Positions 8,987-18,172 of a stretch of 64,000 nucleotides of DNA are shown piece after piece. The position numbers were made by a program, and so were the translations under genes. The notes under the pieces were generated by a model, which saw only the letters and a list, made by a program, of their open reading frames with translations, was not told where the DNA came from and did no database searches. Position 1 is the first letter of the stretch. Each line of letters opens with the position of its first letter. Source of the stretch: Lentisphaerae bacterium WC36 (GTDB taxonomy: Bacteria > Verrucomicrobiota > Lentisphaeria > Victivallales > SZUA-371); contig CP085689.1 in the NCBI GenBank assembly GCA_020683205.1, positions 3,156,230 through 3,220,229 of the forward strand, in the 5' to 3' direction.

Positions 8987-9830
8987 AGAAGAACGCCACG
9001 AATTTTTTAAAAATTACGCCCGTGATATTTTTATGACAGTTGCTTATAATGGTAGAAATTATAATGGGTGGCAAATTCAAAGTGAATTTCCTAGCGTACA
9101 ACAGAAATTAAATGAAGTTTTAACATATGTTTTTGCTAATCAACTAGTTTGGGTAAATGGGAGTAGTCGTACTGATGCTGGAGTTCATGCTCTTAATTTA
9201 GGCGCAAGTTTTAAAGCTCCAGCTCAACCAGCAATTTCTGATGAACAGTTGTTTATTGCATTAAATAAATTATTGCCTTATGATATTAGAATTACTTCGT
9301 TGAGGACAGTGACAGATAATCCAATTCATGCACGTTTTGATGCAAAAGGAAAGGCGTACACTTATGTGATTAATCGTGGCGCGGTTAGTCCATTTAATTA
9401 TGATTTTTGTTGGCATTTGAATCATTGTGTTAATGTTGAAGGAATGCGTGAAGCGGCAAAATGTTTAATAGGCACTCATGATTATTCTTCGTTTGTTGTT
9501 GAAATGAAAAAAGTTGAAGATGCAACTCGAACCATTTATGATATTACCATTGATGAATTTGGCGATAATAATCAATATATTGCAATTAGCTTTATTGGAA
9601 ATGGATTCCTTTATAAAATGGTGCGTTGTTTGGTTGGAACATTGGCAGGGGTTGGCATTAATAAAATTACAGCATCTGAGGTTAAAGATATTTTGTTAGC
9701 AAAAGAGCGCAATCAAGCTTTAGCGACGGCCCCTGCTGCGGGATTATTTTTAATGAAAGTATTTTATGAGCAATTTGATGGGGCTAATTGTGAGTTTAAA
9801 TTAACTAAATTACCATTTAATTATTTTTAA
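8973..9830 (+). CDS. truA: tRNA pseudouridine synthase A
   Basis: TruA isomerises uridines 38-40 in the tRNA anticodon stem. The catalytic motif is SSRTDAGVHAL, with Asp as nucleophile. TVAYNGRNYNGWQIQ, KAYTYVI, DYSSF and FLYKMVRCLVGTL complete the family pattern. I chose the ATG at 8973; a TTG lies three bases upstream, and a later Met at 9033 would give a length closer to other TruA proteins. The 14-base overlap with avtA implies translational coupling. Confidence 0.94.
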   Translation: MNLSREERHEFFKNYARDIFMTVAYNGRNYNGWQIQSEFPSVQQKLNEVLTYVFANQLVWVNGSSRTDAGVHALNLGASFKAPAQPAISDEQLFIALNKLLPYDIRITSLRTVTDNPIHARFDAKGKAYTYVINRGAVSPFNYDFCWHLNHCVNVEGMREAAKCLIGTHDYSSFVVEMKKVEDATRTIYDITIDEFGDNNQYIAISFIGNGFLYKMVRCLVGTLAGVGINKITASEVKDILLAKERNQALATAPAAGLFLMKVFYEQFDGANCEFKLTKLPFNYF

Positions 9831-9911
9831 TGGTAGTCAAGAATATATTATCACTGTATATTACAGCAAGCAAAAGAAAATTAGTAATCTAAAAATAATT
9901 GTTAAAAAAAT

Positions 9912-11375
9912 ATGTTTGAGCAAAATTTTACCCAATCACAGAGTCAGAAGTTAACTCAAGAGCAGATTTTAGCACCGCAACAATTATTGTCGCTAGAAGT
10001 TTTGTTAGCGCCAATGATGGAACTACAAGAAAAAATTGAGCAAGAGCTTGAAGCAAATCCTGTTTTAGAAAAGGAAGAGTCAAATATTTCAGAAGCGGTG
10101 GGCGATTTTCTAAGCCATTCTGTTGAGCAAGCTGATAACACCGCTGAAGATTCTAAAAGCGATGAAAATGCAGAAATTGCTGAGTTAATTAGCTTAAGCG
10201 ATAACTGGTATGATTCATTGCCAATTATGGCGCGCAATAGCGAAAATGATGAAAAGCGCGAGCACATGTTTAATTCATTAATAGAAGAGGAATCGTTGCA
10301 AGATCATCTTTTAGGGCAACTGCGTTTTCTGGATTTAAATCGTAAATATCAAGCGATTGCAGAAGAAATTATTGGGAGTATTGATGAACATGGCTATTTA
10401 TGCATTCCTCTTGAAGATATTGCAACTAGTGGACAATTTTCATTGAATGAAGCAGAAGAAGTTTTAAAAATAGTACAAACCTTTGAACCTTTAGGTGTGG
10501 GTGCACGTGATTTATCAGAATGTTTACTACTTCAATTGCAGATAAAAAGTGAACAATTAAATATTCCCGAAGATAAACTACCGAGATTAGAAGTTTTAAT
10601 TAAGAACCATCTTGAAGATATTTCACGTAATAAAATTCCTCAAGTTGCCAAAACTATGCGCATTAGTGTAGATGAAATTTATTTTTTATTGAATGATATT
10701 AAGAAATTAAATCCATATCCAGCCAATGGTTTTGCCTCTAGCAATCCAATTTATATGGTTGCGGAGTTTGAAATCGTCGAAAAAGAAGGTGAGTTTCAAG
10801 TTATTTCGAAAGAGGGGTATTTGCCACGAATTCGTATTTCGAAGCATTATGAAAACCTCTTAAATAGCGATGAAACTAGTGCTGAGGATAAAAAATATAT
10901 TAAAGAAAAAATTCTCAATGGCAATATGTTTATGAAAAGTATTGAACAACGACAAAACACCATCACAAAAATTGCCAATGCGTTAATATCTACTCAAGAG
11001 GAATTTTTACGTGAAGGTGTCGATAAATTAAAGCCTTTGAAGATGCAAACAATTGCTGACATGGTTGAAGTTCATGAAACAACTGTAAGCCGTGCTATTG
11101 CTAATAAATATATTCGCACGCCACAAGGAGTTTTTCCATTTAAATATTTCTTTAGTGGTGGTTTTCAAACTGAAACGGGGGAAGATGTTTCTAGTCGTGG
11201 TGTAAAAGAGCAGATTAAAGATTTAATTGATAATGAAAACAAAAAGAAACCACTGAGCGACAGCAAAATTGCTAAACTTTTGGCAGATGAAGGCGTAAAA
11301 GTTGCCCGTCGTACCGTGGCTAAATATCGTGAAGAATTAGGAATTGGCTCATCAAGTTTAAGAAAAGAATTCTAA
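9912..11375 (+). CDS. rpoN: RNA polymerase sigma-54 factor
   Basis: This alternative sigma factor recognises -24/-12 promoters and needs an AAA+ activator. The 487 residues have the Gln/Leu-rich N-terminal activator region, an acidic linker (about 60-125), the core-binding domain and the C-terminal DNA-binding domain. The RpoN box is a perfect ARRTVAKYRE at about 465-474. Good sigma-54 sites occur upstream of flgB and fliW in this window, so the factor probably drives flagellar genes here. It is followed closely by a ylbF-like gene. Confidence 0.98.
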   Translation: MFEQNFTQSQSQKLTQEQILAPQQLLSLEVLLAPMMELQEKIEQELEANPVLEKEESNISEAVGDFLSHSVEQADNTAEDSKSDENAEIAELISLSDNWYDSLPIMARNSENDEKREHMFNSLIEEESLQDHLLGQLRFLDLNRKYQAIAEEIIGSIDEHGYLCIPLEDIATSGQFSLNEAEEVLKIVQTFEPLGVGARDLSECLLLQLQIKSEQLNIPEDKLPRLEVLIKNHLEDISRNKIPQVAKTMRISVDEIYFLLNDIKKLNPYPANGFASSNPIYMVAEFEIVEKEGEFQVISKEGYLPRIRISKHYENLLNSDETSAEDKKYIKEKILNGNMFMKSIEQRQNTITKIANALISTQEEFLREGVDKLKPLKMQTIADMVEVHETTVSRAIANKYIRTPQGVFPFKYFFSGGFQTETGEDVSSRGVKEQIKDLIDNENKKKPLSDSKIAKLLADEGVKVARRTVAKYREELGIGSSSLRKEF

Positions 11376-11403
11376 GCTTGGGGCTTTAACCATGGAGAAA
11401 AAT

Positions 11404-11781
11404 ATGTCATTTATTACTGAAAATTCTCAGTTAAAAGAGAAGTTGCAATCCTTTGCTAAGGAGTTAAATAATACTAGTATTATTGCTGAAATGCATCAAA
11501 AAATGGATGATTTTTTAGCTGATAAAAAAAACAATGAACTTTATGAACGCATGAAAAATTGTGAAGAAAATATTGTTCTAAAGCAAAATAATGGAATTGA
11601 ATTAACGCAAGAGGATTTAGATGAATATAAAGAAATTCATACTTGGCTAAATTCTTCACCGCAAGCAGAAGATTTCTTTTCTGCCCAAGAAGCATTGTTA
11701 AATATTCAAGATGAAATTAATGCTTACGTCTCTTTGGCGATTCAGATGGGTGAAGCTCCAACAGATGATGAGTTAGCATAA
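11404..11781 (+). CDS. ylbF: YlbF/RicF-family protein, cut before a Cys/His-rich tail
   Basis: This 125-residue all-helical protein is of the YlbF/YmcA type. In Bacillus these form the Ric complex with YaaT, carry Fe-S clusters and affect mRNA processing. I prefer the ATG at 11404, with GGAG at a good distance, over the one at 11392. The frame ends in TAA at 11779-11781. The same frame then continues for 28 codons to TAA at 11866-11868 and encodes DDHCHDHGCGCGNH, a tail resembling the Cys-rich end of this family. The stop may be a recent CAA-to-TAA change, a readthrough site or a sequence error. Confidence 0.8.
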   Translation: MSFITENSQLKEKLQSFAKELNNTSIIAEMHQKMDDFLADKKNNELYERMKNCEENIVLKQNNGIELTQEDLDEYKEIHTWLNSSPQAEDFFSAQEALLNIQDEINAYVSLAIQMGEAPTDDELA

Positions 11782-11868
11782 TATTTAAATGTAAGTGATG
11801 AATTAGAACTCGAAGCTGATAATGATGATCATTGCCATGATCATGGCTGTGGATGCGGAAATCATTAA
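11782..11868 (+). pseudogene. Detached Cys/His-rich tail of the ylbF gene
   Basis: These 28 codons continue in frame after the ylbF stop and begin YLNVSDELELEADNDD. They end with a cluster of three Cys and four His residues before TAA. There is no start codon and no ribosome binding site. Alone it would not be translated; it makes sense only as the natural C-terminus of the preceding gene. Confidence 0.6.
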
Positions 11869-11891
11869 TTTATTTTCAAAAGGGGGGATTT

Positions 11892-12215
11892 ATGTTTAAG
11901 ACACGAGATATAATCAGTGTTATTTCGGTTGTCTTTTTTATACTTTTGATTTCAGGATGCAATTCTATGTCTGCAGAATATTTGCCACCAAAAGAATTTA
12001 TAAAAAAGACAACTATGCTCCAAAGCGCTAGCGATGTGATGTATATTGGAACAGGACACAAAAGGATTTATTTAGAACAGGAAAATTATGTAACTTTTGG
12101 TAGGGTTTTAGGATTCTCAAAAGAGCCTAGTTACACAATTTTTTATACTGATATTGATAAAATTCCTTTAGATTTTTTTTATAAAGTAGAAATGAAAAAA
12201 ATTAATAATAAATAG
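11892..12215 (+). CDS. Small lipoprotein, hypothetical
   Basis: The ATG at 11892 has a strong GGGGGG-type binding site. An upstream start at 11853 would overlap the ylbF tail and lacks one. The 107-residue product begins with a lipoprotein signal peptide (hydrophobic FFILLISGC, lipobox LISG-C), so it is probably anchored in a membrane on the periplasmic side. The mature part is about 85 residues and has no recognised domain. A bidirectional terminator follows directly. Confidence 0.75.
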   Translation: MFKTRDIISVISVVFFILLISGCNSMSAEYLPPKEFIKKTTMLQSASDVMYIGTGHKRIYLEQENYVTFGRVLGFSKEPSYTIFYTDIDKIPLDFFYKVEMKKINNK

Positions 12216-12225
12216 TATAAATAAA

Positions 12226-12259
12226 AAAAATACCGCTTACTAAAGAGCGGTATTTTTTT
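12226..12259. terminator. Bidirectional intrinsic terminator
   Basis: The stem TACCGCT (12231-12237) pairs with AGCGGTA (12246-12252) and has an A-run on one side and a T-run on the other. It separates the convergent lipoprotein and alkaline phosphatase genes and can stop both transcripts. Confidence 0.9.
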
Positions 12260-12281
12260 ATTTAATAATTTTAATATCAGA

Positions 12282-13787
12282 TTATTTTTTGTATTCAACT
12301 TTAGCTGGGACACCAATAATTGACATTAATTTTAAACCTAATCCTGTATTTTGGTATTCTCCTGTAAATACTTCAGAACCTTTACCATATGCAAATACAG
12401 TAGTTGGAGTATAAGAGTGTGAATAGCTAGTCCAAGAAATACCAACACGTTGATTTGTGATGTGAGTCATTTCAACAGTTAAAGGCATATAGTTTGCATA
12501 AGTTCCCCAATCAAATTTATAATTATCTTTATGAATTTTCTTAAGAGACTCAATTAATCCTTTATTAAGCATTTTTAACTCTTTTGCACTAAAGTCGTCA
12601 TATCCAAAAGCTTTCTTTAGAAGAGGCTTGATAGTTTCAAGTTGTTTTTCTTGAACAGCTTTATCTTTTGAACTTACAAGTTTATTTTCTTCAACAAATT
12701 TAGTGAATGCCGCATTGAAAGCCGTTGCAGACATAGTTTGTTTTGAAAGAACTTCGTTTAATTTTTTAGGTTGAACTCCAGCTAAGCCCATTTTCATTCC
12801 ACCAGTCTCATGGTCGCCACATACAACAATTAAAGTTTCATTAGGATGTTTTTTTGCAAAGTCTAATGCAATTTTAACACTGTCGTCAAATGATAGTAAT
12901 TCGTTAATTGCCGCTGCAGCATCATTTTTATGACAAGACCAGTCAATTTGTGATCCTTCTACCATAATAAAGAAACCGTTATCATTATCAAGGACATCAA
13001 TAGCTTTCTTAGTTATTTTTGCCAATGTCACATCATCAGGGTGATTTTGATTAATTCTTTCAGGTAATGCTTGTCCTGCTAAAACAGGAGCACTTAAAAG
13101 AATTTTTTCATATTGATCTTTTTTAAGGTTATCAAATCCAGCGCGATCCCTAATTACTTTAAAACCATTTTCTTTAGCCGCATTATAAACAACTTCTGGG
13201 TCGTCTCCTCTAAAACCTCCGCCTGCAAATAAATCAAAATTAGTTTTAGTTAATTGTAATCCAACTTCAATATATTTTGAACGTGCAGGGTGATTTGCAT
13301 AGAATCCAGCAGGAGTTGCATGGTTAAGAGCGCATGATGCTAAGATACCAACTTTACGTTTTGAGTATTTTTTTGCTTTTGCTGCTACCGACATCATAGG
13401 TTTACCTTCGATGTCAACACCAAGCATTGCAGTTCCAGTTTTTTTACCACAAGCAATAGCTGTTGCAGCAGCACCTGAATCTGTGTGCATTTTATTTTGA
13501 CAGCTTGTGTAAGTTAATCCTTTTACTGGTAACGAATCAATAGCAAGAGGTTGCATTTTGTATCGTCTAGTAGCATCAACTTGTGTAGCAGCCATACCAT
13601 CTCCAATAAATAGGAATACATACTTAACTGGTTGCCCCTTATACAGCTCTAGAGGACCACATTCTCTGTGCATAAATTTTTTACCACCTTTTTTATCTGC
13701 TGCAAATGTCGTATTGAACGCAGACACAACAAAACATGCTGTTAGTAGAGCAACAGCTTTTTTAGAATGCAATCTTAAGAAATTCAT
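12282..13787 (-). CDS. PhoA-type alkaline phosphatase, exported
   Basis: Phosphomonoesterase of the alkaline phosphatase superfamily. Residues 1-29 are a Sec signal peptide (AVALLTACFVVSAFNTTFAA). FLFIGDGMA holds the first metal-binding Asp. D103-S104 in HTDSGAAATAIA is the nucleophile motif. GDHETGG (metal-binding DHE) and the later SHSYTPTTVFAYG histidines complete the zinc sites. At 501 residues the length is normal. It has its own promoter region, since the upstream gene ends in a hairpin. Substrate preference (phosphate or sulfate esters) cannot be settled from sequence alone, but the Ser nucleophile points to phosphate. Confidence 0.93.
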   Translation of the reverse strand: MNFLRLHSKKAVALLTACFVVSAFNTTFAADKKGGKKFMHRECGPLELYKGQPVKYVFLFIGDGMAATQVDATRRYKMQPLAIDSLPVKGLTYTSCQNKMHTDSGAAATAIACGKKTGTAMLGVDIEGKPMMSVAAKAKKYSKRKVGILASCALNHATPAGFYANHPARSKYIEVGLQLTKTNFDLFAGGGFRGDDPEVVYNAAKENGFKVIRDRAGFDNLKKDQYEKILLSAPVLAGQALPERINQNHPDDVTLAKITKKAIDVLDNDNGFFIMVEGSQIDWSCHKNDAAAAINELLSFDDSVKIALDFAKKHPNETLIVVCGDHETGGMKMGLAGVQPKKLNEVLSKQTMSATAFNAAFTKFVEENKLVSSKDKAVQEKQLETIKPLLKKAFGYDDFSAKELKMLNKGLIESLKKIHKDNYKFDWGTYANYMPLTVEMTHITNQRVGISWTSYSHSYTPTTVFAYGKGSEVFTGEYQNTGLGLKLMSIIGVPAKVEYKK

Positions 13788-13944
13788 AATTACCTCTTCT
13801 TTTTGTTATAGTTTTTCTTTTTGTTTTATATAGGACTTCTCTAAGAATTTCATAACAAAAATGTGAAGATTTTAGTTAATCATCTTGTTAAAAATAATGG
13901 AAAACGAACAAAAAACAAATAGCAGAATCGCAAAAAAGCCGAAA

Positions 13945-13988
13945 ATAATGGCAAAATATCTATTTTGGGATATATTTTTTGCCATTAT
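13945..13988 (-). terminator. Long inverted repeat after the DUF4139-like gene
   Basis: ATAATGGCAAAA (13945-13956) pairs with its complement ending at 13988, extended by a short TATC/GATA pairing. On the minus strand it lies downstream of the DUF4139-like gene and upstream of the phosphatase. The T-run is short, so it could be a terminator or a protein-binding palindrome. Confidence 0.5.
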
Positions 13989-14060
13989 GGTAATAAAATA
14001 ACAATTATTAAGTGTAAAAAATACCTTAATAATTGCTTGTTGATTGTCCTGTCACAATTT

Positions 14061-15614
14061 TTAACGGCGAAATAACTCGTATGACAATGTTATTTCTTTT
14101 GTTTCTTGCGCTGGTATAGTAATTTCCCATGTCAAAAGGCGCGAATCATTCACTACAGTTGTTAGATTATTTAAGGTTGTTTCTTGAGGTTTAATATTTG
14201 CTTCTAAGACATTACCTGTAATTTTTAGAGAAATAACCATTTCGACAGCTTCTTTTCTAAAATTTTTAATGATGAGTTTAGCATCATTAATCTCTTTGCG
14301 GTAGCGATTGTTATTAATTACTTGTTGTTTTGAATTATTTTTATTAATTTTTGACATGAATGATACATCACCCTTTGTTGATGAATTTTCAAAATAATTC
14401 ACGATAACGCTTTTTGCATGATTAACTGTTAAAATAGTTTCTTGTTGAGGGTTAACCCAATTATTGTGCCCTTGTCCAATAAACTTGTTATTTTGGTAAA
14501 ATTGAACTAATCCTTTATTTAAAGGATAATCATAAGGGTTTATGAATTTAATTGCATTATAACAAGGAGTTTCAAAACTTTTTCTTTGGACAGCTCCATA
14601 GCTATTTCGAGTGTTATCTAAGTCCCACTGTACAATTTTGTCATATTTAATATTTTTTTTGTTTAATGGCAGGCGTAAATTTTCACCTTTTTTAAGTGTT
14701 ATTTTGCCAATATTTTGAAATTTTAAGTCTGTGTTAGAGTTTACTTTTTTGACAAAATTATTTTTAACAAAAGTTGCTGGAGCTTCTCCAAAGCTGTCTT
14801 CGCATTCATCATCGTCATACTTGACTAAGTTTTGATTATCAATTGCAAAAAAGCCCGCTACTTGATTAAATATTTGTGGAGTTCCTGATGCCAATTGTAC
14901 TTCAATATTTTCAATGTCTGAAAAATTATTGCAAATTACAGCGCTATGTTCGATTTCTAAATTTTTGTCATCGCACAATATGAATTTGTAATTCGAGTCC
15001 CAATAAAATCCATGGCTTAAATAATTCATATATACTTTATTGGTCGCTAATTTTGTGGGCGTGAATGAAACAATATTTTTAGCGGTTTCATATTCATTAT
15101 TAATGCCATTTAGACTTTTAATGGCCACGATATCTTTTGTTTTTATAAATCGAATGTTGTTTGGATTTTTGTCATCTTGAAGAATGATAATATCATTGTT
15201 TGCAGTTTTGAATGGCTGAATGACAGTCCCTGAAAAATTTTGAATATCTTCTTCGCCTACTAATGACTGAATAATAACTTTTTTATTGAGAAATGTTGAA
15301 TTGATATCTTTGAAAGTTCCATAAATAGGGGCTTTTGTTTTTACTTTTTCTTTTTTTACGATAAAGCTACCAAAAGGAACAAAATTAATAGAGCCATTTA
15401 GAGGAGTGAAATTATCTGAAATAGCATACTTTTGAACAAAAGGATTTTCTAAAATACGTTGAACAGCAACAATCCCTTCATCGAAGATAGTTAACTTTGA
15501 TATTTTAGGTTCTAAATAGTTTTGCGAATTGTTTTCTGCACTGAACGCTATATTTGTCGTTGTTAAAAAAAGCGCAAAGCTAAGGATTTTAAAGCATTTT
15601 TTTTGTTTAAACAT
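14061..15614 (-). CDS. Exported DUF4139-like protein
   Basis: The product has a signal peptide (ILSFALFLTTTNIAFSA) and about 490 mature residues. The features resemble DUF4139 proteins: an opening strand about an exposed secretion state (ISKLTIFDEGIVAVQR), a middle with DLKF and KKGENLRLPLN segments, and the ending TWEITIPAQETKEITLSYEL. Function in the family is poorly known; members are outer-membrane or periplasmic. I chose the Met at 15614, which has GGAG nine bases upstream, over the Met at 15629. It lies between two exported phosphatase genes on the same strand. Confidence 0.7.
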   Translation of the reverse strand: MFKQKKCFKILSFALFLTTTNIAFSAENNSQNYLEPKISKLTIFDEGIVAVQRILENPFVQKYAISDNFTPLNGSINFVPFGSFIVKKEKVKTKAPIYGTFKDINSTFLNKKVIIQSLVGEEDIQNFSGTVIQPFKTANNDIIILQDDKNPNNIRFIKTKDIVAIKSLNGINNEYETAKNIVSFTPTKLATNKVYMNYLSHGFYWDSNYKFILCDDKNLEIEHSAVICNNFSDIENIEVQLASGTPQIFNQVAGFFAIDNQNLVKYDDDECEDSFGEAPATFVKNNFVKKVNSNTDLKFQNIGKITLKKGENLRLPLNKKNIKYDKIVQWDLDNTRNSYGAVQRKSFETPCYNAIKFINPYDYPLNKGLVQFYQNNKFIGQGHNNWVNPQQETILTVNHAKSVIVNYFENSSTKGDVSFMSKINKNNSKQQVINNNRYRKEINDAKLIIKNFRKEAVEMVISLKITGNVLEANIKPQETTLNNLTTVVNDSRLLTWEITIPAQETKEITLSYELFRR

Positions 15615-15644
15615 TTTGGGTTTCTCCATTGAATTAAGATTAAT

Positions 15645-15810
15645 GGCACTTCTAAAAATATAGTATTTGATTAAAAACTTGTTCTTTTTGTTTAATTCAA
15701 TAATTTTGTAAAAATTTACTAAGTCGATTGTTACGAAAATATAAAAAAATAGTTTGAAAGATAAAAAGCGCCAAATTTTAAAAAAAAAGTCAATTTTTAG
15801 AAATACCCCC
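15645..15810. repeat. MITE-like repeat, copy B
   Basis: A 166-bp element. The left end is GGCACTTCTAAAAATATAG and the reverse complement of the right end is GGGGGTATTTCTAAAAATTG. The interior TTCTTTTTGTTTAATTCAAT near 15683 matches copy A with few changes. It lies just upstream of the DUF4139-like gene, so it could carry or disrupt that gene's promoter. The rest of this 432-base gap (15811-15997) is AT-rich and holds nothing I can identify. Confidence 0.6.
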
Positions 15811-15997
15811 TAATAAAAACTGTATTACTTAATTATAAACAATCTTTGAAATTTAATATAGAACAAAATAAAATCAATTTCAAATATCCTTCAGCTATAA
15901 ATTATAAGAATCAAGTTAATGGATAGTTGTTGTAATGTGTTTGAGGTTGATAAAAAATATCATTATATTTAATGATCTATTGAATAAGAATAAAAAG

Positions 15998-16029
15998 TCC
16001 CTAAATTTTTAAAATATAAAATTTAGGGA
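15998..16029 (-). terminator. Intrinsic terminator of the PhoD-like gene
   Basis: TCCCTAAATTTT (from 15998) pairs with AAAATTTAGGGA (16018-16029). On the minus strand the stem is followed by CTTTTTATT and lies 17 bases after the PhoD-like stop codon. Confidence 0.85.
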
Positions 16030-16046
16030 AGGCATTGTCGGCAAAA

Positions 16047-17540
16047 TTATTTTGGAGTCAGTTCACTGAGCTTCATCTTTTTTTGATATAATAATGAACC
16101 ATCTTCTCTAAATAAATTAAAAGTTGCTTCGGGATCATTCTTTGTGGTATCAAAAGTCATATCGGCAAATGCGTAAATGTCGTGAAAACCAAAAAGTTGG
16201 GTTGTCCATTTTGTATCTTTAGCACGAGGTCCTTTTCTTCCTCCTAAACAACCTGTCCCATATTCATAAAAATAAAAACCGTTTGGGCGAGGAATTTTAA
16301 ACCCTCTTGTGCCGTGACGGTCGCCTGATAATAAAATAACTCCACTAATGTGCTCTTTTTCAATTAAAGAAAAAATATCTTCACGCCCAGCTTTATCCCA
16401 AATGCCCCAGGAATCTTTACCGTTAGAAACGTAGTCACTCCACATAGTAGGGCAAACCAAAAGCTTAAATGTTGCTGTTGATTTTTGCAAATTTTTTTTT
16501 AACCATGCAAGTTGGCGCTCTCCAAGTAATGAATTTTTGCCTTTTTCTCTAAAATAACGATTATCCAGCACAAAAATTTCACAAGCTCCAATGGTTGCCT
16601 TATAAAAAACTCCTTCGCCATTTTCGCCAAAACCATACGAAGGGTTAGCCCAATTTTGAGTGAATGTTTTCCACACTAGTTTTTTATCAGTATAGCTGTA
16701 TCCATCAGGAACTCCTGCTTTATCATTGTCAAAATAATCATGATCATCCCAAGCCGTATATATAGGTGTTTTGGCTACAAACTTTTGCCAAGGCGGTTGT
16801 AAATCACGCAATAAAAAGTCACAATTATGTAACCCCGTGTTGGCATTTCGGTCTTGCACTGCAACGTCGCCAACCATAACCATTGCTATGGGATTACGTT
16901 TGCTAATATTTTTAAATAATTTAGTTCGTGCCAAACCCCAACGATGTGGGTCTGAGCCTAGTGCAATTCTAAAAATTGTTTTGTCAGTACTTTGAGGAGC
17001 TGTTGTAAAAAATTGTTGAGGTGATTTTGTAATTAGTTTATTATCAACGTAAATCTTATAATGGTATTTTTTATTATGATTAAGGTCTTTAATATCAAAA
17101 ACTATTGCTAAGTCTTTTTCTTTAGTGCTGACTTTCTCTAATTTTTTGATAATTGAGTTGTCTTGTGTAATAACCAATTTTGCAAGAGTGTTTGCTTGAG
17201 CCGCCCTTAGCCAAATTTTAACTCCATTATTCGTTATATCTCCTAAAAGGGGGCCTCCTGTTAGTTTTATGTTATTTTTAAAACAAAAATTCTTAAAGTT
17301 TTTATCTTGAGATAACTTAAAAAAATTGGCTTTTTTATTGGCATAAAAATAATTCATTGCCGTTGTAAAAAGTTGGTTATTTAGCTGAGATTGTTCTCCT
17401 GAAAGGTTAAGGGTTATTAAATCAACCCTTTTACTTGGGCTTTTATATTTCTTCGCATCTGCAGATAGCCCCGCTTTGCTAGAATTATAGGCAAGCATAA
17501 TTAAAAAAAATGTGGCAACTGCTAGTCTTATTTTTTTCAT
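16047..17540 (-). CDS. PhoD-like exported phosphodiesterase/phosphatase
   Basis: A signal peptide (LAVATFFLIMLAYNSSKA) is followed by a fibronectin-like lead domain (LTGGPLLGDITNNGVKIWLR, then KLVIT..., about residues 90-190). The metallophosphatase domain follows: ALGSDPH, VMVGDVAVQD, TAWDDHDYFDND and LLSGDRHGTRG carry the metal ligands. This matches the PhoD family of calcium/iron alkaline phosphatases, at a normal 497 residues. PhoD enzymes release phosphate from esters, and the neighbouring PhoA-type gene suggests a phosphorus-scavenging cluster. Confidence 0.9.
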   Translation of the reverse strand: MKKIRLAVATFFLIMLAYNSSKAGLSADAKKYKSPSKRVDLITLNLSGEQSQLNNQLFTTAMNYFYANKKANFFKLSQDKNFKNFCFKNNIKLTGGPLLGDITNNGVKIWLRAAQANTLAKLVITQDNSIIKKLEKVSTKEKDLAIVFDIKDLNHNKKYHYKIYVDNKLITKSPQQFFTTAPQSTDKTIFRIALGSDPHRWGLARTKLFKNISKRNPIAMVMVGDVAVQDRNANTGLHNCDFLLRDLQPPWQKFVAKTPIYTAWDDHDYFDNDKAGVPDGYSYTDKKLVWKTFTQNWANPSYGFGENGEGVFYKATIGACEIFVLDNRYFREKGKNSLLGERQLAWLKKNLQKSTATFKLLVCPTMWSDYVSNGKDSWGIWDKAGREDIFSLIEKEHISGVILLSGDRHGTRGFKIPRPNGFYFYEYGTGCLGGRKGPRAKDTKWTTQLFGFHDIYAFADMTFDTTKNDPEATFNLFREDGSLLYQKKMKLSELTPK

Positions 17541-17626
17541 ATCATTTCCTTTTTTTGAATCGATAATTTCTCTTTTGGTAAATTGTAGAACGTAGTAACT
17601 TATTAAATTATTGTTTGAATAAAAAA

Positions 17627-17656
17627 GAATTTGTTCAAGTTTTCTTGAACAAATTC
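17627..17656 (-). terminator. Terminator of the flgB-flgC-fliE operon
   Basis: A perfect 13-bp stem (GAATTTGTTCAAG with CTTGAACAAATTC) has a 4-base loop. On the minus strand it is followed by TTTTTTATT. It lies about 105 bases after the fliE stop codon. Confidence 0.92.
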
Positions 17657-17761
17657 GGCTTGGTATTATTATACACCAAAAAGTATAGATTAAAAATTTT
17701 ATAAAATTAGATATAATTTTTTATAACTTAAATGGAGTCATTTTTTTGTAAAAAGTTAATT

Positions 17762-18121
17762 TTAGCTTTGCATTGAAATAACTTCTTTATATCCCTCTAG
17801 TAGTTTATTGCGAATTTCACGAAGTAGAGAAAAAGCGACATCAGCTTCCTCTAATTTTAAAACTACATCCTGAATATTATTTGTTTTGCCGACTGCAAGG
17901 TCACGAATTGACATTTCTGCAATGTCTTGTTTTTTATCAACACCTTTTACCATTGAAGTTAAAACATCACCAAATGACGGAGCATTAACATCGTTTATTG
18001 CCGTTGAACTTTGAATATTATCGACGGTGCTGTTATTGATTTGAGAATCAAAATTTGTGGTTAACTGTTCAAACCCCTGACTACTATTTACAAAAATATC
18101 ATTAGAAATTGCTTCAATCAT
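17762..18121 (-). CDS. fliE: Flagellar hook-basal body protein FliE
   Basis: FliE is the adapter between the MS ring and the rod. The 119-residue length is typical. The C-terminal half carries the signature: PSFGDVLTSMVKGVDKKQ, VGKTNNIQDVVLKLEEADVA, then FSLLREIRNKLLEGYKEVISM. The N-terminal 45 residues are Asn/Ser-rich and variable, as usual. It is last in the flgB-flgC-fliE cluster, 51 bases after flgC. Confidence 0.95.
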   Translation of the reverse strand: MIEAISNDIFVNSSQGFEQLTTNFDSQINNSTVDNIQSSTAINDVNAPSFGDVLTSMVKGVDKKQDIAEMSIRDLAVGKTNNIQDVVLKLEEADVAFSLLREIRNKLLEGYKEVISMQS

Positions 18122-18172
18122 CTTGTACCTACTATATTTTCAAATTGCCTTGTTTATTTGCTTTATTTAAAT

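Noticed and set aside
13834-13944. Pho-box-like repeats upstream of the PhoA-type gene
   Set aside because: I could not find two clear direct repeats of the usual kind; the sequence is only AT-rich.
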